The notes under the pieces were generated by a model, which was given only the letters and a program-made list of their open reading frames with translations, was not told the DNA's origin and made no database searches. A stretch of 64,000 nt of DNA from Corynebacterium atrinae (GTDB taxonomy: Bacteria; Actinomycetota; Actinomycetes; Mycobacteriales; Mycobacteriaceae). Below, one piece after another: positions 35,469 through 46,198 of the stretch. Location: NCBI RefSeq assembly GCF_030408455.1, contig NZ_CP046977.1, forward strand, positions 1,488,001-1,552,000, written 5' to 3'. Made by a program: the position numbers and the translations under genes. The stretch's first letter is position 1. Each line of letters starts with the position of its first letter.

Positions 35469-36050
35469 ATGACCGAGACAGTCTCCGGCAATACGACACC
35501 TCCGGCGTTTTCTGAGGCTGTCGAGTCGATGCATCGCGCGACCCTTCGCCCGGAGATTACGTTGGGGACGATTCGCCCTCCGCAGCGTTTGGCTCCGTTT
35601 AGCCATGCCATTGGGCTGGAGGTGGAACAGGATGATGAGGTCATTGCGACGGATTCGGAGGGTGATGCCTTCGGCCGGCTGATTCTGCTGCATGATCCGG
35701 GTGCGGAGGAAGCGTGGACTGGCTCGATGCGGCTGGTCGCCTATATCCAGGCGGATATGGATCATGAGGTGGCGGCAGATCCGTTATTGCCGGATGTGGC
35801 GTGGGAGTGGCTGACGGAAGGCCTGGCACAGGCCGGCGCCCACCACACCAATTTGGGTGGGACGGTGACGGCGACGGCGTCGGTACGCTTTGGAGAGATT
35901 GGCGGTCCGCCGCGGTCTCATCAGTTGGAGATGCGCGCATCGTGGACTGCTGAGGGCATTGACTTGGCCCCGCACGTGGCAGCTTTCTCGCGCGTGTTGG
36001 CCAATGTCGCGGGCTTGCCGCCGGAGGGCGTCACCCAGCTCGGGCGGTAG
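35469..36050 (+). CDS. DUF3000 family protein
   Basis: 193 residues from ATG 35469; a longer frame from 35400 is possible but begins with a run unlike family members. DUF3000 features are AFSEAVESMHRATLRPEITLGTIRPPQRLAPFSHAIGLEV and GRLILLHDPxG, then VAWEWLTEGL. Function is unknown. In actinobacteria it is regularly next to the RNase D-like gene, as here, where the downstream start follows the stop by 4 bp, so the two are co-transcribed. Confidence 0.85.
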   Translation: MTETVSGNTTPPAFSEAVESMHRATLRPEITLGTIRPPQRLAPFSHAIGLEVEQDDEVIATDSEGDAFGRLILLHDPGAEEAWTGSMRLVAYIQADMDHEVAADPLLPDVAWEWLTEGLAQAGAHHTNLGGTVTATASVRFGEIGGPPRSHQLEMRASWTAEGIDLAPHVAAFSRVLANVAGLPPEGVTQLGR

Positions 36051-36054
36051 ATCG

Positions 36055-37263
36055 ATGACGTTTGAGTTGTCTGCCCCGCGCGAAGGTATTCCGGCAGTGC
36101 TCGATACGGTAGAGGGCTTCATGTCCGCTGCGACGAGGCTGCAAGGGGGCACGGGTCCGATTGCGATCGATACCGAACGCGCCTCCGGCTTTCGTTTCGA
36201 CGACCGCGCCTTCCTCATCCAAGTGCGCAGGCGCGGCGTCGGCACGCTGCTTTTCGCCCCGGAGGGCGTGCGCGATGCGTTCACTTCGGCGCTTGCTCCG
36301 GTGCTAAATGGGCAGGAGTGGGTGATTCATGCAGCTCCGTCAGATCTACCGAGCCTCGCGTGGCTGGGCCTATACCCGGGGACATTGTTTGATACGGAGC
36401 TAGCGGGAAGGCTCGCCGGCTTCGATCACGTTAATCTCGCGGCGATGATTTCGGATGTTTTTGATCAACAGCTGGCCAAGGGGCACGGTGCCGAGGATTG
36501 GTCGAAAGTGCCGTTGCCGGAGAACTGGCTGTCTTATGCCGCGTTAGATGTCGAGCTGCTCCTCGAATTGGCGGAGGCGATGGCGGAGATTCTCGATCAG
36601 CAGGGCAAGCTGCAATGGGCCGAGGAGGAATTCGAGCACATTCGCACCGGCCATGCCGACATTGTTGAGCCAGCGACATTGACGTGGCGCGACACGAAGG
36701 GCGTATCCACGCTTTCCCGCCCGGAACAGTTCGCTGTCGCGCGGGAATTGTGGTTGGCTCGGCAGTCGATTGCGGTGGATAATGATCGCGCGGTGTCGAA
36801 GGTGCTGCCGAACAAAGTGCTGGTGGAGATCGCCCGCGCTCTCCCCGATTCTGTTGCGGACCTGGCTCGGGTAAAGGGTTTCCCGCGCAAGCGCCAATCC
36901 TCGACCAGCTTTTGGTTTCAGATCATCCGCCGCGCTCGTGCCTCTCAGCCCAGCACGTGGCCGAAGCGGGAGCGCAGCTCGCGGGGCGCGCCGCACCACA
37001 GCACGTGGGCCGGCTACCACCCGGAGGCATGGGAGGCGTTGACGCACTTCCGCGCGGACGTGGAGGAAGTCTCCCTCGATCTGGGAATCCCCGTGGAGAA
37101 TCTCCTGCAGCCTTCGCTGGCACGCGAGGCGATCTGGGCGGCTACCGAAACCCGGGAGATCGGCACGGAGAATGACCTCGTGGGGTGGCTTCACGCTCAC
37201 GGTGCCCGCGAGTGGCAGGTGGAGTTGGTCGCTCCCCTGCTGGTCGATGCTCTATTCCGTTAG
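36055..37263 (+). CDS. Ribonuclease D-like 3'-5' exonuclease with HRDC domain
   Basis: 402 residues from ATG 36055. The exonuclease domain shows the DEDD residues: IAIDTE (37-42), [12 protein letters not shown] in place of the usual D block, [12 protein letters not shown], and [13 protein letters not shown] with the last Asp and Tyr. An HRDC helical domain follows (about 215-295, [14 protein letters not shown] to [14 protein letters not shown]). Actinobacterial members mature or degrade RNA 3' ends. The last 12 bp overlap the convergent end of dxs. Confidence 0.9.
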   Translation: MTFELSAPREGIPAVLDTVEGFMSAATRLQGGTGPIAIDTERASGFRFDDRAFLIQVRRRGVGTLLFAPEGVRDAFTSALAPVLNGQEWVIHAAPSDLPSLAWLGLYPGTLFDTELAGRLAGFDHVNLAAMISDVFDQQLAKGHGAEDWSKVPLPENWLSYAALDVELLLELAEAMAEILDQQGKLQWAEEEFEHIRTGHADIVEPATLTWRDTKGVSTLSRPEQFAVARELWLARQSIAVDNDRAVSKVLPNKVLVEIARALPDSVADLARVKGFPRKRQSSTSFWFQIIRRARASQPSTWPKRERSSRGAPHHSTWAGYHPEAWEALTHFRADVEEVSLDLGIPVENLLQPSLAREAIWAATETREIGTENDLVGWLHAHGAREWQVELVAPLLVDALFR

Positions 37264-39147
37264 TGCTTCCAACGAGCCGGTGATGGAAGCCACGATCCCA
37301 TCGACGTCCAGGCCGACCTGGGCAAGCAATTCGTCGCGGGAGGCGTGTGCGGGATAGAAGTCCGGGAAACCGAGGCGGCGGAGCGGCGTATTTACTTCCG
37401 CAGCGTCGAGGGCCTCAGAAATCAGGGAGCCGACGCCGCCGCGGACAACGCCATCTTCGATGACGACGACGAGGTCGTGGTCGTCGGCAAGCGCGATGAG
37501 TGAGGGAGCGACCGGGGCAATCCACCGCGGGTCGACGACAGTAACGTTGACGCCTTCTGCTTCAATGCGGGCGGCGGCCTCCAGGGCGAGGCCTGCGAAA
37601 CAGCCGACGGACACGATAAGGACGTCCACGCCCTCAGAATCCGAGGCGTCGGTGTATCGGAGGATGTCCACGCCGTCATCGAGACGCATCAGCGCGGAGT
37701 GTTCCTCAGGCAGCGACCCCTTGGGATAACGCACGACAGTCGGGCCATCAGTAGCGTCAAGGGATTCGCGGAAGAGCTCGCGCAACTGCGCACCATCGCG
37801 CGGAGCGGCCACCTTGATGCCGGGCACGATCGAGGTGATCGCCATGTCCCACACGCCGTTGTGGCTCGCGCCGTCCGTACCGGTCACACCAGCTCGATCG
37901 AGCACCAGCGTGACAGGCAGGTCAAGCAAGCCGACGTCCATGACCAGTTGGTCGAAGGCTCGGTTGAGGAAGGTGGCGTAGATGGCCACCACGGGATGCA
38001 GCCCGCCGAGGGCCAAGCCGGCGGCAGAGGTTAACGCGTGTTGCTCGGCGATGCCAACGTCGAAGAATCGGGAAGGAAACTTCTCGGAGAATTCGGCCAA
38101 ACCTGTGGGCCCGGCCATGGCAGCAGTGATGGCGACAATATCCTCGCGCCGCGCCGCCGCCTCGATGACCTCTTCGGTGAAGATGCTGGTCCAGCCCGGG
38201 GAGGACGCCGATTTGGGCTCGCCAGTGATGGGGTCGATGACCCCGGTGGCATGCATCTGATCGGCGAGGTCGTTGACCGCGGGGGCGAAACCGTGTCCTT
38301 TTTCCGTGACGGCGTGGACGATGATGGGGCCGTCGTAGTTGCGTGCGTAAGTGAGGGCGTCGATGAGCATGGTCAAGTCATGCCCGTGCACCGGGCCGAC
38401 GTATTTCATGCCCAATTCGGGGAACATTTCGGTGGGGATGACTTGGGATTTCACGCCTTCTTTGAAGGCTTGCAGCGCCTCGAAGGTGCGCTCCCCTACC
38501 CATCCCATGGACTTTAATGTCTTCTTGCCGTGCTCCATGATCTCGTCGTAGCTGCGCTGCATCCGCAGTTGCGCGAGGTTGGTGGCAAAACCGCCAATGG
38601 TGGGCGAATAGGAGCGGCCGTTGTCATTGACCACAATGACCACATTGCGGTCGTGGCCCGAGGCGATGTTGTTCAGGGCCTCCCAGCACATTCCGCCGGT
38701 CAGGGCGCCGTCGCCAACGACGGCAATGACGTTACGTTCGGGTTGCCCGGTGAGGTCGAACGCCTTGGCCAGGCCGTCGGCGTAGGACAGGGCGGCGGAG
38801 GCGTGGGAGGATTCGGTCCAATCGTGTTCGGATTCGCCGCGATCGGTGTAGCCGGACAGGCCCCCGGTCTGCCTAAGGGTGTCAAACTTATCCGCTCGAC
38901 CGGTGAGAATTTTGTGTACATACGACTGGTGCGACGTGTCGAAGATAATCGGATCAGTCGGCGAGTTGAATACGCGGTGCAGGGCAATGGTGAGTTCCAC
39001 CACGCCGAGGTTGGGGCCCAAGTGCCCACCCGTGGCCGATACCTTCTCCACGAGCAGGTGGCGGATCTCATCCGCTAGGTCATCAAGCTGAGTCGCATCT
39101 AGAGCCTTGAGGTCGGCTGGCGATGACAATCCATTGAGAATACCCAT
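37252..39147 (-). CDS. dxs: 1-deoxy-D-xylulose-5-phosphate synthase
   Basis: 631 residues from ATG 39147, the normal length; the upstream extension of the frame has no protein character. It has [17 protein letters not shown] (the N-terminal His), the thiamine-diphosphate loop [11 protein letters not shown] (144-154), [23 protein letters not shown] with the catalytic Glu, and [18 protein letters not shown]. It condenses pyruvate and glyceraldehyde 3-phosphate, the first step of the MEP isoprenoid pathway that supplies menaquinone and decaprenyl phosphate. It overlaps the convergent RNase D gene by 12 bp. Confidence 0.98.
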   Translation of the reverse strand: MGILNGLSSPADLKALDATQLDDLADEIRHLLVEKVSATGGHLGPNLGVVELTIALHRVFNSPTDPIIFDTSHQSYVHKILTGRADKFDTLRQTGGLSGYTDRGESEHDWTESSHASAALSYADGLAKAFDLTGQPERNVIAVVGDGALTGGMCWEALNNIASGHDRNVVIVVNDNGRSYSPTIGGFATNLAQLRMQRSYDEIMEHGKKTLKSMGWVGERTFEALQAFKEGVKSQVIPTEMFPELGMKYVGPVHGHDLTMLIDALTYARNYDGPIIVHAVTEKGHGFAPAVNDLADQMHATGVIDPITGEPKSASSPGWTSIFTEEVIEAAARREDIVAITAAMAGPTGLAEFSEKFPSRFFDVGIAEQHALTSAAGLALGGLHPVVAIYATFLNRAFDQLVMDVGLLDLPVTLVLDRAGVTGTDGASHNGVWDMAITSIVPGIKVAAPRDGAQLRELFRESLDATDGPTVVRYPKGSLPEEHSALMRLDDGVDILRYTDASDSEGVDVLIVSVGCFAGLALEAAARIEAEGVNVTVVDPRWIAPVAPSLIALADDHDLVVVIEDGVVRGGVGSLISEALDAAEVNTPLRRLGFPDFYPAHASRDELLAQVGLDVDGIVASITGSLEALTE

Positions 39148-39254
39148 TGGTGTGTGATCGTCTCCTTGTCTCAATGTGTACAAACCGCAGCCGCTGGTAT
39201 CCGTCCATGGTACCTGTCGATGTCCGGAGTTCTGGACATCCCCAGTCAATGGCC

Positions 39255-40475
39255 TTAGCGCGTCAGTTCGCCGACGATCTCGAAATGATGGGTGCCAGGG
39301 AAAGCATTGACAACTGCGAGCCTGCTCAGGCGGTATCCGCCCTCCGCCCACGCCGCGACATCACGGGAAAACGTCGCCGGGTCGCATCCGATATGGATAA
39401 TGCGTTCCGGTTCCTGCTTGGCGACGGCCGCGACGACCGCATCGCCCGCGCCCGTGCGCGGCGGGTCCAGCACGACGACGCGCGGCCTCGGCAGGGTACC
39501 CACGGCACCCTCCACCCGCTGGTTGTGCATCTTCAGGCCGTACTGGGCCAGGTCCTTTTGCTCCAGCTTGCTCGCGGCCGCGGAGTAGTCGACGGAGTGG
39601 ACGATGGCATCTGCGCCGAGACTCGCTGCGAGAGCGGGGACGAACAGGCCGACGCCGCCGTAGAGGTCCCAACCGACTGGCTTCGCATCCTCCCGGGGAG
39701 CGAGGTCGGCGAGCCAGCGGCGAATGAGGCCGGTGTAGGCGTCAGGGGCGTTGCGATGCGCCTGCCAGAAGGCGGTGGCCGGGAAGCGGAAGGCGTGGGC
39801 GTCGGCAAGCTCGGTGACGGTGCCGGACCCCTCCAGCACCTCGGTGATGCGCTCGACTCGTCGGCCGCGCGGGGCGCGGCGAGTCTCGACGACGTGGCGC
39901 TGGCCTTCGCCGTCGAGGACGGCGATGACCTCCGCGCCCGGAGTGAAGGTGCGGGCGCCGGGGCCGACGAGGCCGTCGAGAAGCGTATCGGCGACCTGGG
40001 TGCACGCCACGGTGATGATGTCATTGGAACCTCGGGCACGGAAGCCCGCCTTGCCCTGCTTATCGACGCCCAGTCGCACCCGCGTGCGCCATCCGCGCGC
40101 CGGCAGGAGGTCGAGCGGCTCCACCGCGGGTACCTCGGCGACCTTGCCCAAGCGGCTCAGCTGGCCCTCGAGCACCCCGATCTTGAGGTCGAGTTCCTTC
40201 GCCGGGTCGAGATCGCCGAAATCACAGCAGCCCGCCCCCGCTGCGGCCGCCGGGCAGGCCTGCTTGACCCGGTAGGGGCCCGCGGAGACAACCTCGTCCA
40301 CCTCGGCGCGAGCAAAATTCTTCTTCACCTTGGTGATCGTCGCGGAAACCGTATCGCCGGGGTAGGCGCCGCGAACGAAAATGACCCGCCCGTCGATATC
40401 GGCGATGCCTTCGCCGCCGTGGGCCATCCGGGTGATGTGCAGTTCCCGGGTGGTACCCCGCTCGAGCTCGGTCAC
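39255..40475 (-). CDS. TrmA/RlmD-type RNA 5-methyluridine methyltransferase
   Basis: 406 residues. An N-terminal TRAM domain (about 5-60, [30 protein letters not shown]) precedes a cysteine-rich segment [19 protein letters not shown] like the Fe-S cluster site of RlmD. The SAM-dependent domain has [15 protein letters not shown] (motif I), LDPPRTGAG, and [12 protein letters not shown] with the catalytic Cys. It methylates C5 of uridine in tRNA or rRNA; the exact site cannot be read from sequence. It follows the DUF3710 gene on the same strand (34 bp) and precedes dxs by about 107 bp, as in C. glutamicum. Confidence 0.92.
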   Translation of the reverse strand: MTELERGTTRELHITRMAHGGEGIADIDGRVIFVRGAYPGDTVSATITKVKKNFARAEVDEVVSAGPYRVKQACPAAAAGAGCCDFGDLDPAKELDLKIGVLEGQLSRLGKVAEVPAVEPLDLLPARGWRTRVRLGVDKQGKAGFRARGSNDIITVACTQVADTLLDGLVGPGARTFTPGAEVIAVLDGEGQRHVVETRRAPRGRRVERITEVLEGSGTVTELADAHAFRFPATAFWQAHRNAPDAYTGLIRRWLADLAPREDAKPVGWDLYGGVGLFVPALAASLGADAIVHSVDYSAAASKLEQKDLAQYGLKMHNQRVEGAVGTLPRPRVVVLDPPRTGAGDAVVAAVAKQEPERIIHIGCDPATFSRDVAAWAEGGYRLSRLAVVNAFPGTHHFEIVGELTR

Positions 40476-40509
40476 GATGTGTGCTCCTTGATTGCTGTGT
40501 TGATCAAAA

Positions 40510-41211
40510 TTATTGATTGGGATTCGCCTGTTGCGATCGCTGTTGCATTGCCTGCTGCACTTGCTCGACCAACGGGCCAGGCAACGTCACCGGCAGCGAG
40601 TTTCCGGCCAAAATGGGGTCCGAGCCGCGGTAGACAAACGTGCGCGCCGTCATCTCGCGGGCAAGGTCGCGCAGTTTCTCGACGCGCTCGGGCGGGGCGG
40701 TGGTGGTCATCCGCAGCATCCAGCGTGGACCTTCCACACCGATGACGCGAATGGAACCGTTGGCACCGGTACCCACGATCTCCGTCCCCCACGGCCCCTG
40801 TTCGGTCTCGACGTTAAGCCCATCGCCGGTCATTCCTGCGGAGATCTGCTCGACGGACTCAGCCCACTGGCCAGCCGAACTCGGAGCGGCGAAGGCGACC
40901 GGGGTGAGGCGACCAAACTCGGTCACTACGTGCACCATGCGCGGGCCGCCTTCTCCCATCTCGACCTGCACCTGGGAGTTCTTGGGCAGCGGAATGATCA
41001 TCGAGCCCAAATTGAGGACGCCTATAGAGAAGTCGCTGAAATCAAAATCATCGATATTGACGGTATCCCCGTCAAACGGCCCAGTGTCACCGCTAACAGC
41101 ATCGTGGACAGGCTGTTCAACAACCGGCTCAGCTTCCTCAACCGCGATTTCGGGTTCGTTTACCCCGGCGGGCTCGTCGTGGTTCTTCTTGCCGAATGGC
41201 CACATTGCCAT
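40510..41211 (-). CDS. DUF3710 family protein
   Basis: 233 residues from ATG 41211, with GGAG nine bases upstream (a second ATG two codons later is possible). The N-terminus MWPFGKK and an acidic stretch (about 10-50) precede the conserved block LNLGSMIIPLPKNSQVQVEMGEGGPRMVHVVTEFGRLTPVAFAAPSSAGQW of DUF3710. RWMLRMTTT and YRGSDPILAGNSLPVTLP at the end are also typical. Function is unknown. The family sits between dut and the trmA-like gene in many corynebacteria and mycobacteria, as here. Confidence 0.9.
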   Translation of the reverse strand: MAMWPFGKKNHDEPAGVNEPEIAVEEAEPVVEQPVHDAVSGDTGPFDGDTVNIDDFDFSDFSIGVLNLGSMIIPLPKNSQVQVEMGEGGPRMVHVVTEFGRLTPVAFAAPSSAGQWAESVEQISAGMTGDGLNVETEQGPWGTEIVGTGANGSIRVIGVEGPRWMLRMTTTAPPERVEKLRDLAREMTARTFVYRGSDPILAGNSLPVTLPGPLVEQVQQAMQQRSQQANPNQ

Positions 41212-41303
41212 GGAACTAATCTCCTCTGAAATAGCGAAAACGGTGCTCTTAGAATGCGCACGTACTTGTTGGCCACTCTACCGCCGGGTCAATTGACTGA
41301 CGC

Positions 41304-41759
41304 TTAATGGACGCCAGTGGAACCGTAGCCCCCCGCGCCGCGCACGGTCTCATCGAGCTCATCAACCTCTACGAAGTCGACGAGTTCCACCCGCTGGATA
41401 ACCAACTGCGCAATCCGCATACCCCGGGTGATCTCAATCGGTGTGGCGGGGTCGAGGTTTATCAGGCAGACCTTCAGCTCACCGCGATAATCGGCATCCA
41501 CGGTGCCCGGCGCGTTGACAATGCTCAGACCTTGCTTGGCGGCCAACCCCGAGCGCGGGTGAATCAGGCCCACCGTGCCCAAGGGCAGGGCGAGGGCGAT
41601 TCCCGTGCCGACGAGGGCGCGCTCCCCCGGGGCCAGGGTGACGTCCTCGGTTGCGTAGAGATCAACGCCAGCGTCACCTCGGTGGGCACGCTGCGGCAAC
41701 GGAAGGTCCTTATCCAAGCGCAGGACGGAAATGGGGCTGAAGGCTGATTGTTCACTCAC
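41304..41759 (-). CDS. dut: dUTP pyrophosphatase
   Basis: 151 residues from GTG 41759; the upstream extension overlaps the divergent gene and is not needed. All five dUTPase motifs are present: GDAGVDLYA, the [11 protein letters not shown] uracil/phosphate loop, [13 protein letters not shown] with the catalytic Asp and the Tyr that excludes ribose, [10 protein letters not shown], and the C-terminal [10 protein letters not shown] arm that closes the site. It makes dUMP and keeps uracil out of DNA. It is divergent from the DUF3093 gene with about 75 bp between start codons. Confidence 0.97.
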   Translation of the reverse strand: MSEQSAFSPISVLRLDKDLPLPQRAHRGDAGVDLYATEDVTLAPGERALVGTGIALALPLGTVGLIHPRSGLAAKQGLSIVNAPGTVDADYRGELKVCLINLDPATPIEITRGMRIAQLVIQRVELVDFVEVDELDETVRGAGGYGSTGVH

Positions 41760-41835
41760 GGCTCCCAAGGATACGGGCCATTCGCCCCGACGCAGCAGCG
41801 GGTGCCCCAACGAGGGTGCAGTAGAGTGTCTCCTT

Positions 41836-42381
41836 GTGAGTGACACCTCTTCCCTTCCTCCAGAGACTGCAAAGAACCAGGCGCCCCACGTGCTCTACCG
41901 CGAGCGCCAATGGGTTCCTGCGTATTGGTGGATCCTCGCTGCACTGCTCGCGGCACTGACCACCGCCCAGCTGGCAAACAACCGCAATATTTGGTGGCTC
42001 ATCGTCCCCGCCGTCGTGCTCGGCGCAGTAGCAGTGTGGGTGCTGTTGACCTGGTCCTCCACCGTCCTCACCGTGGAAGAAGACCCGGATGGAACCCGTT
42101 GGCTCTCAGTCCGCTCAGCCACCTTGCCTTCGGATGTGGTGTCCCGCTCCCTGGCTGTTCCTGCCACGGCCAAGCGAAACGCGATGGGCCGACAGCTCGA
42201 TCCCGCTGCGTTTGTCGTCTCTCACGGGTGGGTCCACGAGATGGTGATGCTGGTTCTCGACGACCCGGAAGATCCCACGCCATATTGGCTCATCAGCACC
42301 CGCAATCCAGAGGCGGTGCTCACGGCGTTCCTGCCGGAGCAGACCGATACCTCGCTCGCGCACTACCGCTCGGGAAACTGA
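41836..42381 (+). CDS. DUF3093 family membrane protein
   Basis: 181 residues from GTG 41836. Two closely spaced membrane helices (about 34-50 and 53-72: [17 protein letters not shown] and [19 protein letters not shown]) follow a short cytoplasmic start containing [13 protein letters not shown], the DUF3093 signature. The soluble C-terminal part has [22 protein letters not shown] and [18 protein letters not shown]. Function is unknown. The gene lies between dut and the DUF4193 gene throughout Corynebacteriales, matching this position. Confidence 0.9.
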   Translation: MSDTSSLPPETAKNQAPHVLYRERQWVPAYWWILAALLAALTTAQLANNRNIWWLIVPAVVLGAVAVWVLLTWSSTVLTVEEDPDGTRWLSVRSATLPSDVVSRSLAVPATAKRNAMGRQLDPAAFVVSHGWVHEMVMLVLDDPEDPTPYWLISTRNPEAVLTAFLPEQTDTSLAHYRSGN

Positions 42382-42401
42382 GGTCAGGTTTAAAGCAAAT
42401 A

Positions 42402-42436
42402 ATCCCCGTTCACATAGGCGTGAGCGGGGATCTGTT
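42402..42436 (+). terminator. Terminator after the DUF3093 gene
   Basis: ATCCCCGTTCAC pairs with GTGAGCGGGGAT around ATAGGC (42402-42431), followed by CTGTTT. It may also serve the convergent DUF4193 gene. Confidence 0.75.
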
Positions 42437-42471
42437 TCATTCAGTGCCTCTTCAGTGCACCTAGACAGTCC

Positions 42472-42765
42472 CTAAGCGCAGTCGAGGCAGACGTCGGATC
42501 CGTCGGGCTCGGTGTGGGATTTGAGGTTGTTGCGCTGTACCAGGAAGCAGACCGAGCAAGTGAACTCGTTGGCCTGCTTCGGCACGACAGTGACGTTGAG
42601 TTCCTCGCCTGTGAGGTCAATGGCGGGGAGGTCGAACGGCTCCACGATGTCGCCATCATCGTCCATGTCGGAGTTTTGGTTTTCCGCGGCCTTCAAGCCC
42701 TCAAGGGAGTCGGTCTCGATCTCGTCCTCTGCCCGGCGTCGGGGGGCGTCGTAATCAGTGGCCAT
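42472..42765 (-). CDS. DUF4193 family zinc-ribbon-like protein
   Basis: 97 residues. The start MATDYDAPR, an acidic middle (DMDDDGDIVEPFDLP) and the C-terminal cysteine pairs FTCSVCFLV and VCLDCA are the DUF4193 pattern, suggesting a small zinc ribbon. Its role is unknown; it is highly conserved and abundant in actinobacterial genomes next to the suhB/ppgK/sigA region. It is followed by a hairpin near 42402-42431. Confidence 0.9.
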   Translation of the reverse strand: MATDYDAPRRRAEDEIETDSLEGLKAAENQNSDMDDDGDIVEPFDLPAIDLTGEELNVTVVPKQANEFTCSVCFLVQRNNLKSHTEPDGSDVCLDCA

Positions 42766-42854
42766 GCGTTTGGTGTCCTTTGGCTAAGTCGGTATGTCTT
42801 GTTTGTATCTAACCAACGTGTCGAGGCGCATATTAAGCGGATTTTTCTTCCCTG

Positions 42855-43712
42855 TCATCCCTGCAGGTTAAGTGGCCTAAATGCGCCAACTTCTTCCAAC
42901 ATGTGTGTCAGAGATTTCGCCAAATGTGGAGCCGAAACATAAGTTATTTCTCCTACCAACCCAGGTGTAGAGAGTTTCGGGGCCATAACGAAGGCTCCCG
43001 CCTCCCGGGCGATGATCGTTCCTGCAGCATAATCCCAGCTGTTGATGCCGTGCTCATAGTAGGCATCGACGCTTCCCTCGGCGACTCGACATAAATCCAG
43101 GGCGGCGGCACCCATCCGACGGATGTCTCGCACCTGCGGCAGGATGTGTGTGAGTAACTGAGCTTGGGCACGTCGCCGCTCTGCCGAGTAGGCGAAACCT
43201 GTGGCCACCAGGGCCTGTGCGGGGTCGGTAAGGGTGTTGGCGCGGAGGGTGCGCACACTGCCTGCGCGTTCCAGCGTGGCTCCGTGGCCGGCAGCGGCGG
43301 AGTACACCGCGGACGTCGCCACGTTGACTACCGCACCCGCGACGACGTCTCCGTCAACTGCCGCTCCGAGGGAGACTGCGTACTCACTGATGCCGTAGAG
43401 AAAATTGACTGTTCCGTCGATGGGATCGACGATCCAGGACACTCCGCTTATCGACGCCCGATCGTGCCCCTCCTCCCCAATCATCCCGTCCGCAGGCCGC
43501 CGCCGCTGCAGTTCGTCGGCGATGACGTCCTCCGCCAAGGTATCGACGATGGTCACGGGGTCAACTGCCGAGGACTTAGTCGTTGAGAAATCACGAATGT
43601 CTGCGGTGGCGACGAGCTCTGCGCGCTTAGCGCGGATGCGTTCTGCGGCCAGGGTGGCAACCTCGACGGCTGTGGTGCGCAATGCGGATAGCTCTTTTGG
43701 GGTTAAAGTCAC
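42855..43712 (-). CDS. suhB: Inositol monophosphatase family protein
   Basis: 285 residues from GTG 43712; the longer frame upstream is antisense to ppgK. Metal-binding motifs of the family are visible: GEEGHD (Glu), [12 protein letters not shown] (the DPxDGTxN box) and [17 protein letters not shown] (WDxAAG). These bind three Mg ions and the phosphate. It dephosphorylates inositol 1-phosphate or related sugar phosphates for phosphatidylinositol and mannoside synthesis. It is divergent from ppgK with only 36 bp between start codons. Confidence 0.94.
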   Translation of the reverse strand: MTLTPKELSALRTTAVEVATLAAERIRAKRAELVATADIRDFSTTKSSAVDPVTIVDTLAEDVIADELQRRRPADGMIGEEGHDRASISGVSWIVDPIDGTVNFLYGISEYAVSLGAAVDGDVVAGAVVNVATSAVYSAAAGHGATLERAGSVRTLRANTLTDPAQALVATGFAYSAERRRAQAQLLTHILPQVRDIRRMGAAALDLCRVAEGSVDAYYEHGINSWDYAAGTIIAREAGAFVMAPKLSTPGLVGEITYVSAPHLAKSLTHMLEEVGAFRPLNLQG

Positions 43713-43748
43713 CTCCCCATTGTGCCCATAATTTGTATGCTGGGCGGC

Positions 43749-44501
43749 ATGAGCAACATCGGGTTTGGCATCGACATCGGCGGCTCCGGCATCAAGGGTG
43801 CCCGCGTTAACCTCGACGACGGGGAGTTCGTCGGCGACCGGATTAAAATTCCCACTCCTAAGCCGGCGACACCCGACGCGGTCGCAGAGACTGTCGCCGA
43901 GATCATTCGGTTGGCTGAATGGGATGGCCCGGTGGGAATCACCATTCCCTCGGTGATCAAGGGTCAGGTGGCCACCACCGCCGCCAATATTGACCCGACT
44001 TGGATCAACACCGATGTCAAGGAGCTTTTCGGCCGGTATCTCTCCGAGCGGGAGATCAGCGTTCTCAACGATGCGGACGCCGCCGGCCTCGCCGAGGTCA
44101 AGTTCGGCGCCCCGGAGGCTCGCGAGGGCGCGGTCGTGTTCCTCACCTTTGGCACCGGTATCGGTTCCGCCTTCATCACTGATGGCCATCTGTTCCCCAA
44201 CACTGAGGTCGGGCATCTCATCATTGACGGCGGCGAGGCCGAGCACCTGGCGTCATCGCACGCGAAGGATCGGGAGGAACTGAGCTACAAGAAGTGGGCC
44301 AAACGAGTCTCTGTGGTCCTCAACGAATATGAGCGCCTGTTCAACCCCACCGTCTTCGTCGTCGGTGGCGGCATTTCGCGGCTGCACGACAAGTGGATTC
44401 CGCGCCTTACCGTCGAGACACCGGTCATCCCCGCCACCCTGCGCAACCGCGCTGGTATTGTCGGCGCGGCGATGGCCGTTCACGATCACCTCACCCCCTA
44501 G
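43749..44501 (+). CDS. ppgK: Polyphosphate glucokinase
   Basis: 250 residues from ATG 43749. The ROK/hexokinase-fold phosphate loop [17 protein letters not shown] (6-22) is followed by [26 protein letters not shown] with the catalytic Asp, [12 protein letters not shown] (second phosphate loop), and the C-terminal [14 protein letters not shown]. PpgK phosphorylates glucose with polyphosphate or ATP. The neighbourhood suhB-ppgK-sigA is that of C. glutamicum. Confidence 0.97.
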   Translation: MSNIGFGIDIGGSGIKGARVNLDDGEFVGDRIKIPTPKPATPDAVAETVAEIIRLAEWDGPVGITIPSVIKGQVATTAANIDPTWINTDVKELFGRYLSEREISVLNDADAAGLAEVKFGAPEAREGAVVFLTFGTGIGSAFITDGHLFPNTEVGHLIIDGGEAEHLASSHAKDREELSYKKWAKRVSVVLNEYERLFNPTVFVVGGGISRLHDKWIPRLTVETPVIPATLRNRAGIVGAAMAVHDHLTP

Positions 44502-44737
44502 ACAAATCCTGCTGAATCAGCTAGCCGGTGCAACAGCCGGGGAATAATTGATCTACAATAGGCGGTTGATCGTGACGGCAGTGGGCCGTCACCGCTTTCT
44601 ACTCACCCCGCAGAATTTCCAAATCCCCTGCGTAGTGTCCCAATGGAAAGCACGGTCCCACTGTTGAACAGTGTGATTTTGGTGCGGCTTCGCATCTCGA
44701 TCCACACGAACGAATTAGGTAAGGCGAAAGGGCGTAC

Positions 44738-46135
44738 GTGGCAGCCAAGGAATCTTCTTCAGACAAGGCACTCACGGACGGCGGGGAGGTTTCCAATCAG
44801 GAGACGACCGAGTCCGCCCCGGTGAAGAAGGCCGCCCGCAAGGTGGCCAAGAAGGCAGCGCGCAAAGCAACCAAGAAGACTGCGCGCAAGGCCGCAAAGA
44901 AAACGACTAAGAAGTCGGCCAAGAAGACTGCGGCTAAAGCAACGACCAAGGCTGAAGTAGTCGACGGCGTTGACGGGGAAGATTCTCCTACCCCGGAAGT
45001 CGAGGACGAGGCCGACGTCAACGTCGACTTCGATCCGGAGCTGGCTGAGGACGACGACACGGAAGTCACTCTCGACGAAGACGAGTTGGGCGACGAAGCC
45101 GAGACCGAGGAAGTAGCTGAGGACGAAGGCGCTTCTGTCTGGGACGAAGACGAGTCCGCTACGTTGCGCCAGGCCCGGAAGGACGCTGAGCTCACGGCGT
45201 CGGCTGACTCGGTGCGCGCTTACCTCAAGCAGATTGGCAAGGTCGCTCTCCTCAACGCCGAGCAAGAGGTCTCCCTGGCCAAGCGCATCGAGGCTGGCCT
45301 GTACGCCACTCATCGCATGGAGCAGATGGAAGCTGCTTTCGCCGGTGGGGACAAGGACGCCAAGCTGACCCCCGCCGTCAAGCGTGATTTGCGCGCCATC
45401 GCCCGCGACGGCCGCAAGGCCAAGAACCACCTGTTGGAGGCTAACCTCCGCCTCGTGGTCTCGCTAGCAAAGCGCTACACCGGCCGCGGCATGGCCTTTC
45501 TCGACCTTATCCAGGAGGGCAACCTGGGCCTGATCCGCGCGGTGGAGAAGTTCGACTACACCAAGGGATATAAGTTCTCTACTTACGCCACCTGGTGGAT
45601 CCGCCAGGCCATCACCCGTGCGATGGCGGACCAAGCCCGCACGATTCGTATCCCGGTGCACATGGTCGAAGTCATCAACAAGCTTGGCCGTATCCAGCGT
45701 GAGCTGCTCCAGGATCTGGGCCGCGAACCCACCCCGGGCGAGTTGGCGAAGGAAATGGACATCACCGAGGAGAAGGTTCTCGAGATCCAGCAGTACGCTC
45801 GTGAGCCCATTTCCCTCGACCAGACCATCGGCGACGAAGGTGACTCCCAGCTCGGTGACTTCATCGAGGACTCTGAGGCAGTCGTCGCCGTCGATGCCGT
45901 CTCCTTCACTCTCCTGCAAGATCAGCTGCAGGATGTGCTGCAGACTCTCTCGGAGCGTGAAGCTGGTGTGGTCCGTCTGCGCTTTGGCCTGACCGACGGC
46001 ATGCCACGCACCCTCGATGAGATCGGTCAGGTGTACGGGGTCACCCGGGAGCGTATCCGCCAGATCGAGTCCAAGACGATGTCGAAGCTGCGCCACCCGT
46101 CGCGTTCACAGGTGCTCCGCGACTACCTGGACTAG
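44738..46135 (+). CDS. sigA: Principal RNA polymerase sigma factor
   Basis: 465 residues from GTG 44738. The first 70 residues are a Lys/Ala-rich tail ([18 protein letters not shown]), then an acidic stretch (about 75-145), region 1.2 ([21 protein letters not shown]), region 2 ([39 protein letters not shown] to [11 protein letters not shown], the -10 reading part), region 3 and region 4 ([21 protein letters not shown], the -35 helix-turn-helix). This is the housekeeping sigma factor. The 236 bp upstream (44502-44737) hold its promoter but no other gene. A strong terminator follows. Confidence 0.98.
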   Translation: MAAKESSSDKALTDGGEVSNQETTESAPVKKAARKVAKKAARKATKKTARKAAKKTTKKSAKKTAAKATTKAEVVDGVDGEDSPTPEVEDEADVNVDFDPELAEDDDTEVTLDEDELGDEAETEEVAEDEGASVWDEDESATLRQARKDAELTASADSVRAYLKQIGKVALLNAEQEVSLAKRIEAGLYATHRMEQMEAAFAGGDKDAKLTPAVKRDLRAIARDGRKAKNHLLEANLRLVVSLAKRYTGRGMAFLDLIQEGNLGLIRAVEKFDYTKGYKFSTYATWWIRQAITRAMADQARTIRIPVHMVEVINKLGRIQRELLQDLGREPTPGELAKEMDITEEKVLEIQQYAREPISLDQTIGDEGDSQLGDFIEDSEAVVAVDAVSFTLLQDQLQDVLQTLSEREAGVVRLRFGLTDGMPRTLDEIGQVYGVTRERIRQIESKTMSKLRHPSRSQVLRDYLD

Positions 46136-46150
46136 GCTATCTCTGCATAA

Positions 46151-46188
46151 CGAAGCCGCCCTGGTTAGTGAACCAGGGCGGCTTCGTT
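46151..46188. terminator. Bidirectional terminator after sigA
   Basis: ACGAAGCCGCCCTGGTT pairs perfectly over 17 bp with its complement around AGTG-type loop, followed by TG-rich T tract. It lies between sigA and the convergent DUF418 gene. Confidence 0.9.
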
Positions 46189-46198
46189 GTGTTTGGAG

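Noticed and set aside
34500..35765. 421-residue version of HemQ
   Set aside because: The upstream half is antisense to the DUF3000 gene; HemQ family length and start fit GTG 35201.
39147..40745. 532-residue plus-strand frame
   Set aside because: It mirrors the trmA-like gene, whose family motifs are on the minus strand.
43713..44246. N-terminal extension of suhB by 178 residues
   Set aside because: The extension is antisense to ppgK; the family starts near GTG 43712.
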